In this document: one piece after another, positions 13,343-23,160 of the stretch
Position numbering within the stretch: position 1 is the first letter of the stretch
Layout of the letters: every line of letters starts with the position of its first letter
Position numbers and translations under genes: made by a program
From: Didymodactylos carnosus
Lineage: Eukaryota > Rotifera > Eurotatoria > Philodinida > Philodinidae
Length of the DNA stretch: 64,000 bases
Assembly: GCA_905250885.1 (NCBI GenBank)
Contig: CAJNOQ010000176.1
Location: 1-64,000 of the forward strand
Reading direction: 5' to 3'
The notes under the pieces: generated by a model
Seen by the model: the letters and a program-made list of their open reading frames with translations, nothing else
What the model was told of the DNA's origin: nothing
The model's database searches: none

Positions 13343-14189
13343 GGTCCTCCCCTCAGAAAAAAACTTTTTTGTCTTACATCCAATTTTGATGCCACTTTCA
13401 GTACATGTTTGCGATATCAAAGTGTAATTATGGAATTTTTTTCCTCTCTACCTCCTACTGTTCCGGGGTTTTCCAGAGTCCAAGGTTAATAACCCACCTC
13501 TACTGTGAAGTACTTCTTTTAAATATACTTTAAGCTGGAAATTTCGGATTGGTTTTATTTTAAACTAGATACCTAACTGTGTGGGCTGATGGTTTGATTT
13601 AGAACTTTGTTGGTTTTCTAGAGATCCAAGATCCTCAAAACCCGAAACAGCCTTTCGGATTTTTCAGAGATTCTTGATTTTCTGGAAAACTAAGTCCTAA
13701 CTCAAAACTCGGCTCCTATCAGCCCACGCAGTTAGGTATCTAGTTTAAAATAAAACCAACCCGAGATCTAGCTTAAAGTATATTTAAAAAAAGTCTCCCA
13801 CACTGGGCATGTTCGAACAAAAAACGTGTTTTGAGAGAAAATGCTGTGCATTCATTGGTCTATTTTAGGACATATAGGAAAATGCTTGTAATTTTCGAAC
13901 GCAAGATCACACAGAGTTATGCAACCTCTTATTTTGATCAGAAAAGTCTGTTCTACAAATCTACCTGTTCAGAAAAATTTTACGTGCTTAAGTGTCCAGA
14001 AACAAATTATTATTTAAAGACACTGGTTTTCAAGGCTTCTAGAAAACTTGCTCAAAAACCACGAAAAATCAGTTCTAGGCCCGAAAGTGATACAGATTCT
14101 GAAAGTAGACACTCCATGCTATCTTTCCATGTGCTTGTCTGCAAATTGATTTTTTGATACAAAAATATTTCATTCTAAGGAGGGGATCC
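13343..14189. mobile_element. TTAA-flanked non-autonomous DNA element with nested hairpin
   Basis: The left end reads TTAA then GGTCCTCCCCTCAG; the right end reads CTAAGGAGGGGATCC then TTAA. TTAA is present directly at both borders (13339-13342 and 14190-14193), the duplication used by piggyBac- and Kolobok-type transposases, and the terminal sequences are imperfect inverted repeats. Inside lies a separate hairpin (13500-13805). The part at 14033-14140 recurs at 47229-47330, and the left end resembles the sequence starting at 46539, so a related copy exists there. No transposase was recognised. Confidence 0.6.
13500..13805. repeat. Full-length hairpin inside the TTAA element
   Basis: A nearly continuous inverted repeat folding about 13652. 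Arms such as AAATATACTTTAAGCT and TTTATTTTAAACTAGATACC recur inverted at 13725-13795, and pairing continues inward through GTTTTCTAGAGAT / TTTTCTGGAAAAC to the centre. It may be a separate MITE that inserted into the larger element or an internal rearrangement of it. Confidence 0.7.
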
Positions 14190-14249
14190 TTAAGTCAGTC
14201 ACTGTTTTACAGTTATCTCTAATGTTTGAGATTCGAAGGAAGAATAGCA

Positions 14250-16183
14250 CACCATATATCTATCGTTATCGGTTTAAGTACCTTTACGGCAGTAGGGCGT
14301 CCGGAATTATCCTACATTACAACACATTAGACAACCTTCGTTTGTGTAGCCCGCTTTCATCTCCAACAAGAAAACATACATTTTTCTGTTATATACCATT
14401 TTGAAGCTCACGAGATTTGCACACTCATAAATAGACCTATATACTTTGTGTTATTTGCCATTATAAAGCCCGCCAAATTTTCTACAAATTGAACTATTTA
14501 AATTGCCTTGATTAGTTTCTGCCACTTTAAGTTTAGGCGAAGGACTGGTTTTGCCGGGCGTTCTAAGACTGATATTAGGTTAATTCAAATAACCTCGAAA
14601 GTAAATGCAAACATAGATTATCAACTATGCTGAATCTCGCGTTGCTGAACGTTTGTTTTTAGAAAAAAATAAGAAAACTTAGTGAGTTCCGAGAAAAATA
14701 CTCTAATTTGAGCTATAGTACAACACTACAAATCACAAGTAATGGTCGTCTCGCAATCCACATAGCCCATTGACTGTAAGTAGGTTGCAGTGGATTACTT
14801 CACACGGAAAGAAAATTTGACCTCGGCGTGAAAAATTTTAATAAGAAGGATTACAGACAAGATTTTTATCGGCCGATAGTCGTCTGACTCATCTACATGA
14901 AGGTGGGTAGTATCTTACACTGAAAGAGAGACTATGTGTTGTTGATGCACCTTTTTGAAATCTCACTGTCTCAAGATAGTAGGGATCTCAGATAAAGTGT
15001 CATCGTCTGAGGGGTCTCACAAACTTTCGCGGGATGAGGAATATCACATGCACGAAATCAGAAAGACTCTAAGCGGAAAAGTACAGGATTCAATAGTTCT
15101 ATGGAAATCCCGGCAACCGATAGAAATCTGCAGCATTCTAAGATAAGTTATACATATTCTATTCTCTTTCACTCGCTCTCAATGCCCATCTCCCACCTCC
15201 CCACGTTGGCTAAGTCGAATTCGACGAAAACTCCCAGATATCCCAAAAATCCAAAATATCCCCAATGTCTAACAATATTATATGAAAGCTTGTTTTGATC
15301 TAATTCGTCTGTTGACATGAAAATTCCGTCCCAATCGAGATTATGCCAGCCATCATTGTTCAGGACGAAGCCAGAAACAGCATAAGCGAGACAGTACAGC
15401 GTTCAATAGACTTATGTAACTGACGGTAACGGATCAGCATAATTCTTAGGAAATCTATAGAATATTCTCTTTTCCACGGACGAACAATAACAGAATTCAA
15501 GAGTTTTCTAGCATTCTAGAAGAAATTCACAGAATTTCTAAGAAACCGAATAAATCAGTCGATAAACTGAAGAATACTGCAGAATTCTAAGCAAACCTAG
15601 AGAATTCTCTCCGTTTTGTAGATGACGTTAACAGACAGACAACATGAATTTGTATTTAGGGTGCGACATCATTGTCTTTCAATCAATGAAATATCTAGCT
15701 CAAAATCCAGTCACACCACTTGGAACATTCAGAAACTGCTATCTTATTTGGTTCACACTAAACACGATTAGAAAAGTAGAAACTTTTATCTGCATACCTT
15801 CAGGAATATCACCAGATATATAGATATTTAGATTATGAGGTAGATTGACTGAATACATAGAATACCGAAACAACTCCTAAAGTAGTCAATTATTTTACGA
15901 TGCGTTTCTCGAAAGCTCTGCAGTCTTGAGGGTATGTAGGTAAAAGTTTCTACTTTTCCAATCCTGTAAAGTGTAAACCAAATAAAATAGTATTTTCTGA
16001 ATGTTCCAAGTGGTGTAATTGGATGTTGACCTAGATATGATTCTGTAGTTTTGTATGACTATAGCTTTGTTGTTTGAGATGAAAGAGAGCTACACAAATG
16101 AGGGCTGCCCAATGTGTTGTAATGTAGGATTATTCCGGGCGCCCTACTACCATGAAGGTACCTAAACCGACAGATATATGGCG
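14250..16183. mobile_element. Long-TIR DNA element of about 1.9 kb, non-coding
   Basis: Positions 14250 to about 14375 (CACCATATATC, GGTTTAAGTACCTT, GCGTCCGGAATTATCCTAC) are repeated inverted at about 16064-16183 with roughly 80-85% match. The interior has only short frames and no recognisable transposase. It also contains a second, inner inverted repeat (about 15700-15800 against 15925-16030). No target duplication was evident. The right end lies about 60 bp beyond the likely poly(A) signal of the bZIP gene. Confidence 0.65.
15700..16030. repeat. Inner inverted repeat nested in the 14.25-16.18 kb element
   Basis: The left arm (TCACACCACTTGGAACATTC, GTAGAAACTTTTATCTGCAT) pairs with the right arm (GTAAAAGTTTCTACTTTTCC, GAATGTTCCAAGTGGTGTAA). 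The arms are about 100 bp with a spacer of about 125 bp. Confidence 0.65.
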
Positions 16184-16578
16184 GTTTTGTTTCATCGACT
16201 GTTCATAAATCATGTTTTTCATCGACTTTCAACAGTAGATCGTTTTTTATTAAATTTCCAATTTCAACATACAAGTAATTAAAAAGAAGCAAAAAGCACT
16301 TTAAAAAACAGATAATAAAATACATGATGAATGGAAATCACAAGTTTAAACAAACAAAGTAGCAGAAGAATTCAATGAATAGATAAAACTTCAATTTTTA
16401 TTTCTTATGAGTAACGATTTTTCACTTGTTATCTTAGTTACTATCCAGCTTACTCAATATATAGCAAAACAAAAAGCATGCTACGCAACCATGATTATAT
16501 GTATGGATTTTACAGAACATGATTAAAAAATACCATTGAGCACAATCAACTAATCAAAAATAACCGCTGTTGTTTCCT
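16184..16578. other. Probable 3' UTR of the bZIP gene
   Basis: On the minus strand the sequence after the stop runs AT-rich for about 330 nt to an AATAAA (TTTATT at about 16245-16250 on the plus strand), a plausible end of the transcript. Confidence 0.4.
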
Positions 16579-17366
16579 TCAATGGACATTAATTCGTTCT
16601 AATGCTTTCACCGCATCGAATGGCAGTTCTTGATTTAATTCTTTGTATAGTGACTTAAGAACGTGCAATTCTTTTAGCAATAAATCGACACGATCATTTA
16701 GTTTATGATTTTCTTCAGCTAATTTTGATAATTTTCCTTCTGTGTCTTTTTGTTTTTCTTTTGCTTTCATTCTTGACTTTTTAACAGCTTCATTATTTTT
16801 CACTCGTCTATCATGATATTCGTTACTATATTTTACCACCTGTTTATTTCCAAATCGAGCCAATTTTCGTACTGTTCCACCGCTTTTTTTTATTTCAATT
16901 TGATTTAAACCGTCTCTTTCGCCACGACTTTCTTCTTCATCATCGTTGACAGAACGGCTATCCATTGAATCGTCAATGGATGATTCGATTGTTGAACGAC
17001 GGTTTGTGTTGGTTGTTGACATTGCCGGTGTTGCTTCGGATAATGATGTTGACGGATGAGGCAAATCTTCGGTTAAACCTTGTTGTTGATTATTTGGATT
17101 GTTCGTAATATCGTTGAATCTCATTTCAAGTAATTCTTCAAGAATATCAGATGCTTCTAATAAAACAGGATTACCAAACCAAGTATATCAATATAATTCT
17201 CAACGTTTAACTCTAAATTATTGTTTACTGTTACGCATAATATTTCTTCAAGAATCAAATTATTATCAAATAATTGTAATTCAGTTGATTTTTGTTTTGC
17301 CGATATTGGCTGTTGCTCTTGATTAGTGTTAAAGACGCCTAAAGGTGACGCGTTTAAGTTTTGTAT
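16579..17366 (-). CDS. C/EBP-like bZIP transcription factor (5' part uncertain)
   Basis: The secure part is 16579-17124, 181 codons from an internal Met. It ends in a bZIP domain: basic region about residues 99-126 with RRVKNNEAVKKSRMKAK, matching the C/EBP-type NNxAVxKSRxKAK signature for DNA contact, followed by a leucine zipper (about 132-168, Leu at 132, 135, 142, 149). The N-terminal part is Ser/Thr/acidic, like an activation or regulatory region. The same frame runs upstream of the Met (EASDILEELLEM) but meets a stop near 17180. Another open frame continues upstream to a good acceptor (AG just before 17366), reading IQNLNASPLG. The switch of frame at about 17165-17190 has no convincing intron: it is a real frameshift, an assembly error or an unrecognised splice. 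A first coding exon further upstream was not found. Confidence 0.75.
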
Positions 17367-17375
17367 CTAAAATAG

Positions 17376-18177
17376 TGAAAGATAAATATTTGAATTCTTA
17401 AAGATTATTCCACAATGTTAAAGAAAAACGGGATAGTATGAACTTAATTTTGAAAAATTGCGTAGTAAGTGTAAAAAAAAAACTGCTGACGAATGGGATA
17501 TTCTGCAAGAAATTCTTATTAATGAACATTGACACCTTTCGTAAATGTGAAAGGTTCAGAAAAAGCAAATACAGTAGTTTATCTATAATAATCTATCAAA
17601 TCGGAAGACATAGGTGATTTCTGATGTAATTCCAATATTGGCATCAGATCTTAGTGAAGATTTTTCGGTATGTATAAACTGCAACATAATTTTTCTTCTT
17701 CTTTGTTTGTAAATAGTTTAGATATAAAAACCGTTATGAATTCTGTCTGATACATCGAATAAGACAATATGAGTTTTAGATTTGCTAATTTTGCTATCGA
17801 TAAGAAGAAGTGGTATATTTATATATTTATGCCCGGAAAAAAAACTGAAGATTCCTCGCAAACTTCGTTTAGGTGGACACGACAAGAGGGAGTAGAAGAG
17901 TTGTAAAAAATGTATTTTGTAGTTCAATTTAGACAAAGATTGAAATAAAACTACAGATATAAATAAGTCAGCCAAATAATAATAAAAAATAAACGGAGGT
18001 ATGACGCATAAGCAAAACAAGTGAATGTTGAAATTTTGAATATATATGTAACGAGAAGTATTAGTGTCCTTTCTAGTGAGTTTCGCAATTACAACAACGC
18101 AATTACCACCCTGTCGAGACATTTTCTTTTTCTTCAGTTACAGAACGCAAGAAAAAAAATAAATTCAAACAAAACAA
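17376..18177. other. Upstream region of the bZIP gene
   Basis: Should contain the promoter and possibly a first exon of the bZIP gene. No convincing start codon plus donor was found. An open frame at 17718-18122 on the minus strand has no family features. Confidence 0.35.
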
Positions 18178-18383
18178 TCACTGGTCGACGTTCTTGTGCG
18201 TATTCTTGCAAGATTCTTGTTTCTTGGCATTTCAGACAAATATCTTGTACAATATTTTACATGTATTTTTATCACAAGAACCTTGCAGAAAATCGCTTTC
18301 TTGTGAATTCATACAAGAATCATGTCTAAAATGGCAAGACGCAAGAATCTTGCAAGAATATCCACAAGAACGTCGATCAGTGA
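18178..18383. mobile_element. Small hairpin MITE built on an AAGAATCTTGC word
   Basis: The ends TCACTGGTCGACG and CGTCGATCAGTGA are inverted, and the arms (GTTCTTGTGCGTATTCTTGC / GCAAGAATATCCACAAGAAC and further) pair over about 80 bp. The arms are rich in ATTCTTGC / ACAAGAA words. Related but diverged sequence appears at 21485-21598 and 26940-27025. Confidence 0.7.
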
Positions 18384-18411
18384 AGAGTTTGAATGAATCA
18401 TTTGCTCGCAG

Positions 18412-18995
18412 TGTGCACCAGGGCTCAAAACAGGCCAGGCAGGCTGCTTGCCTGGGCCTGCCTGTTACAGACGCTACAAATTATCGGCTTGCACCAGGCT
18501 AAGGCAGACCAGGCTTAGATTGAAATAGATTCAGGCAGACCTTTGAAAACACTAGGCGGCCTAGCCTAGGAAATTTGCGTATTTTTATTCATAATCTTTC
18601 GGCTGTAGATGTCGTTATGATATGGAAGTTCACACTGTGAAACTATGTACTAGACTGAAATAGATCACTAAATCCTGGCACGGTTGAGGATATCTTACTA
18701 GTTAGATCAGTTCAGAAAATACTTGAACAAAAATCAAATTTTTTTACTTAGATATATTGTTTAGTTATCTGTCACTTTTCTTTCCATCTTATGTTACTAT
18801 TATTTGTACATTTTATTTATTAAAAACATTACCAGGCATCTACAGACCAGGCCAGGGTAAGCCGACAGCAATGGCAAGCAGGCAGGCAAGGCCCAGGAAA
18901 TATTTCGACAAGCCCAGGCAGATCTAAACATTACAGGCCTGACGCAGGCAGACCAGGCCTCAAAATTGTCGGCCTGTTTCGAGCCATGGTGTGCA
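18412..18995. mobile_element. Inverted-repeat element with GC-rich CAGGC-iterated arms
   Basis: The left end TGTGCACCAGGGCTC and the right end GAGCCATGGTGTGCA are inverted; AAACAGGCC / GGCCTGTTT follow. Each arm of about 140-160 bp carries many copies of CAGGC or GCCTG (for example CCAGGCAGGC, AGGCAGACCAGGC), a sharp GC island in AT-rich DNA. The roughly 270-bp middle is AT-rich and non-coding. No target duplication is obvious. A short minus-strand frame across the right arm is a by-product of the repeats. Confidence 0.75.
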
Positions 18996-19442
18996 TCGCC
19001 TTTTTCCCATTCTATATCCTCATACATTTCATAGTGCTTTGATATGTATTTTGGGAAAAAGAGCAAATAATAATATGAGTTATTTTTCACATTTTCAGAA
19101 AGAAAAAAGAAAGATACTTACTCTAAAAGATTCGTTTGTTCATCAATTTAGGACAAATATCGGGTTCTCTATTGCATACATACTAAAATTGGATCGACAT
19201 ATAGAGAAATATGGCAGTATTCTATACGTTCGTTAGAGTTATGATAGCGTTTAGAATGAGTTTTCGGAGATGTCTTCAGTTACAATAGAGGTCTGAATTT
19301 AGTTTCTCTCTTATTTGTTGGTTTTTATATACTTGATGTATTGCATCATTCTTCCCGTTTTCATCAGTATATTTCGCAGTTAAGTAATTATGCAATTACG
19401 CAGAAAAATTATCATGTACGTGTTGATCGCAGAATAGAATCT

Positions 19443-19459
19443 GGGGGGGGGGGGGGGGG
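19443..19459. repeat. Homopolymer of 17 G
   Basis: Uninterrupted G-run about 100 bp before the gap and C-run, on the same strand. Confidence 0.9.
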
Positions 19460-19556
19460 AGGGTGTATAAAATTTTGATTGACAAAATTTTTTTATTTAA
19501 AAAATAATCCCCAGTTAAAAAATTTTTTTTAACCAATTGTGAGCCAAATTAACCCA

Positions 19557-19566
19557 NNNNNNNNNN

Positions 19567-19657
<91 letters not shown>

Positions 19658-19660
19658 GGG
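19557..19660. other. Ten-N gap followed by 89 C and 5 G
   Basis: N at 19557-19566, C at 19567-19655, G at 19656-19660. A pure C-run of this length beside a fixed-size gap is best read as an assembly or sequencing artefact at a hard-to-read site. Confidence 0.85.
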
Positions 19661-20381
19661 ATTACATGATGCATGTGCAAATCTTCTTATATTAGCAATA
19701 ATGAGCACTGTAATGAATTTTTGTGAACGACTTGTCTCGACAAGTAGACGAACTACAAGTTACAATGAATAAATTCTGTTTGTTCAGTCATATAGCACAT
19801 AAAAACAAAGAAATTCAAGCTATTGAAAAATGAACTTTATATAATAAGGAATCTGAACAAGCCATACATGAACTATAACATTCCGCTAATATCACCGTTC
19901 GTTGAACTACAGTTTCATGATAGCAGGAACTGGTGCATGGTCATGTTCTTCGTGTTCTGTTAGCTTATTATGTACTCAAATAACAAATATATTGAGAGTG
20001 ATCTGTGATTACAGCAAAAATGCTGAAAAAACCGATAAAAACCCAGGTTTTTCATTTACAAAAACGCTGTAATACGGAAATAAAATAATATTTTCAGAAA
20101 AACAAAATCACCTCTGAGATAGTCTGAAGAGCCTCAGGTAAAAATTCGAGTCCGATCAGATGATTTTTTCGCAGGATCGTAATAGGAGCCAATGAAAAAC
20201 TGGGTTTCTCGATATCCTGGAAAGGATGATAGATAAAGGGTTGAACAACAAAAAAAAAGTACCCAAACGACGTTTTCATCTATCCTGAAAATACGAACTC
20301 TTTATCGCTTTTACGTAGTTTATTTTTGGCAGCAATTTCACCAAAATCCAAAATGGAGGAAGGGATACTAAAGATACGCAC

Positions 20382-20716
20382 GGGACTTTTATCGGGACCA
20401 GAAAAACTCATTATAACTCAGCCATTTCAAAAGCTAAAATTTTTCTGAATCATACGGTTCAAAGAAGTCACTTATAGTTTCGCAACTTTGAGCAACCATC
20501 CATCTCGGAGGGGCCGATGAAAAAATAATCGAAAAAAGCCCACGTGACTAATCTGATCCCGTGGGCTTTTTTTCTGAGATGGATGCTTGCTCAAAGTTGC
20601 ACAACATTTTAAACCGAAAATACAAGTGACTTCTTTGAAATGTTCGATTCAGAAAGATTTTAGTTTTTGAAATGGCTGAGTTATAAGGATTTTTTCTGGT
20701 CCCAGTAAAAGAGTCT
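20382..20716. repeat. Palindromic element with GGGACCAGAAAAA ends
   Basis: The left arm (GGGACCAGAAAAACTC, TATAACTCAGCCATTTCAAAA) is inverted in the right arm (TTTTGAAATGGCTGAGTTATA, TTTTTTCTGGTCCC). Pairing goes inward through AAGAAGTCACTT and TTTGAGCAA.CATCCATCTC to a centre near 20550, AAAAAAGCCCAC / GTGGGCTTTTTT. The arms are about 160 bp each with a loop of under 20 bp. Confidence 0.8.
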
Positions 20717-21290
20717 CCTCACAGAGCTATAGACTTTCGAAAAACGAGTAAAATAAATTCTTTTTTGTTTTTCTAAGAGGTGTACTGCGGATTTTTTGTG
20801 CTTTTTACCATTTTTCGTACACTGTAGCTCCATGAGGGAATATCTTAGAGAGCTCGTTTTCATTAGAATTTTCAGCTCTACAAGATCGAACTGTTGTAAA
20901 AGATTTCCAAAAAACCCTCAGGTGCTTAGGATCCCGTTGGAACGGGGTTTTTCTGGAAACCCTATCTTCAAGACTCTCTGTAAAACAGTGGCATATACCT
21001 CATATGATCGGGCATCAGCTGTCCATATCACTATTTGGATTTATTCCAGCTAGTCGTCTTCATAGAAAAATTTGGAAAATCGTGTACTTTTACAATTTTG
21101 AGCAGTGCTGTACAAGATCAGCTATACAACGGAATTTCTTTGATCTAGGTTCAAAAGCAAAATTTCATTACATTTATTAATAGAAAGAAGGATGAACACG
21201 GGGGACTTCCAAATTAAACAAGAAATCATGTCTTTTCCTATTTGTTTAGACAAAAAACCGTATATTGTGTTATTCAGGTTTTTTAGGCCA
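20717..21290. other. Gene-free stretch
   Basis: Slightly higher GC than its surroundings (for example 20930-20960). No coding family recognised and no second arm found for it. Confidence 0.35.
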
Positions 21291-21292
21291 GT

Positions 21293-21381
21293 GTCAAATA
21301 TCCGATAATTTTTCTTTCGACAACGCTTTTCAAGCTGAAAATACACTGATTGTGAGCGATTGTCGGAAGAAAAATTATCGA
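21293..21381. repeat. Short inverted repeat
   Basis: CCGATAATTTTTCTTTCGAC and GTCGGAAGAAAAATTATCG are inverted around a roughly 40-bp loop. Remnant or small MITE. Confidence 0.6.
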
Positions 21382-21484
21382 ATTTAACTCATTATCGCTC
21401 TTGACCTCACCCCATCAGTCTGACTAACAAGCTTAAAATATATGTTAGACTAACATTGTCCTTATTCTCTAGAGATCGATTCTT

Positions 21485-21598
21485 ATATAAGAATCTTGTA
21501 AGAATACCATAAGAAAGTGACAAGAATTTTGACCAGTTCTTTCCACTTTCGTATAAGATGCTTGCAAGGTTCTTATCTGATTCTTATAAAAGCTATTC
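21485..21598. repeat. Diverged hairpin of the AAGAATCTTG family
   Basis: TATAAGAATC, TTGTAAGAATACCATAAGAA and AAGTGACAAGAA on the left are mirrored by CACTTTCGTATAAGATGCTT and GATTCTTATAAAAGC on the right. Confidence 0.55.
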
Positions 21599-22860
21599 TG
21601 TTTTCCCCAGGACTATCCTCTTGCTCCGATGAACTCGCTCTTAGTTGCTTGAATTGTATTGAACTCTATGATCTCCTGACCGTTTTTCTATTTATTAACC
21701 CAAACTACCGTTTCTTTAACAAACAAATGGTAGAAAAAAAACATAGTTACCTGTGCAAAAATAAAGTTACATCACAACAGAATCACATAGGAAAAAAAAC
21801 AAAAAAACTGTTTTTAAAAACTTGATTTTATTGGAAGTATTTTTGTGAGGGAATTACAAGAATGAGAGATGGTATTCGGTTGGGGATAACTTTTATACAT
21901 AAAATTCAGTAAATTAGTGACACTTCTTTTTATCTAACAATCTACCTGGAGATAGACATAAAAATTCAAAACAAAAATGAAAAGTGGATTGGCTAGTATA
22001 GGGATGGATCGGAAGTGCTTTACTTCTAAGACTTTCATCTTGTGAGAAAGGGTCAAACTCTTCGTCAACCGATTCGTCTAGAAAAGAAATTGATATAATT
22101 CAGAACTAGAGGACGTATCAGACAGATTATCTTGGGAAAGAACAGGAAAAGCACTGGGAACGGGAAGGGAAGTATACGTGCTCGAAGAAGATCCTCATCC
22201 TCAAAGACAGAAACGGAACTAATCTGAAATGGACTTAAGACTAAGACTATTTTATTCAAAACATTTAGCCATGAAAAGTCATTAGCCGTTATCAATGACG
22301 ACGATTTTTACTTTCTTCTTCATCGTTGTAGTTCTGCGTTTCTTATTTTATGAACTACGTTGAAGAAATTAAAGAAAAGTTGTTTTTATCGCTTTTGCTT
22401 CGGGGAAGTTCAAGACTAGACCTAGCTGACGCCAAGATCGCCCAAGAGATCCAAATTTTTATTTTTATTTTTTATGTTTTTATTACTGTCAATTTTTACT
22501 TTTTTGTTCGTGTTCTATAAGCTGTACAGTAAGAGTAAAATAAAAGTTATCTGACCGCAACGGTCAAATTTTTCCAACATTGTCTTTACGTGGCTTTACA
22601 ATATGGAACAACTTTTACGTTTGCTCCGAGGAAGGCCAAAACTGGATCTAACTGTCGCCAACACTGTCTGAAAGGACTAAATGATAGCAATGTGAGTTGT
22701 TCTTCCAATACAGGAAAAAAAGTTGTCTGTTCCGATGAACCGTAACTATTCATTCAGGCTATGCAGTATCTTGTAATGTACACCACCTTTTCGCAAAATG
22801 TAGCAAAAAAATTGCAGCAATCAACAGGAAAAACATACGATCACTGTACATTTGAAAAAA
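21599..22860. other. Gene-free stretch
   Basis: Short frames only, no family features. Two copies of a GAAG/GTTCAAGAC.AGACCTAGCTG-like phrase (22405-22440 and 22630-22665) suggest an old internal duplication. Confidence 0.35.
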
Positions 22861-23160
22861 GAAACGTTCATGGTTTTTTCACCTACTTTTCTTTGAACCA
22901 CATACAAAAGTTCGTTCGATCATTGAGTAAGATCCGTGAAGTATTTAATCACAGGCTTTTCAACCAGGAAGTTGTCAGCCAGATCTGTAATTTTTCACGC
23001 ACTTTAATCCGTATTTTCATGGAAAAATTACAGATCTGGCTGACAACTTCCTGGTTGAAAAGCCTGTGATTAAATACTTCACGGATCTTACTCAATGATC
23101 GAACGAACTTTTGTATGTGATTCAGACAAAAGTAAGCGAAAAAAACCACAGACGTTTTTT
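22861..23160. repeat. Palindrome with 98-bp perfect inner arms
   Basis: 22899-22996 is an exact reverse complement of 23022-23119 around a 25-bp spacer. Outside these, 22861-22898 and 23120-23160 still pair but with mismatches and small indels. Because of the symmetry both strands show the same open frame (containing NHIQKFVRSLSKIREVFNHR), which should not be taken as two genes. No transposase family recognised. Confidence 0.9.

Larger units (their letters stand above)
18996..20381. other. Non-coding region around the assembly gap
   Basis: No gene recognised. Contains the G-run, N-gap and C-run described separately; the proline-run frame across them is an artefact. Confidence 0.5.

Noticed and set aside
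19539-19772. Frame with a long proline run
   Set aside because: It is only the translation of the 89-C run next to the N gap.
22761-23149. Two overlapping frames on opposite strands with the same peptide
   Set aside because: Identity follows from the perfect palindrome; no family features, so not called as genes.
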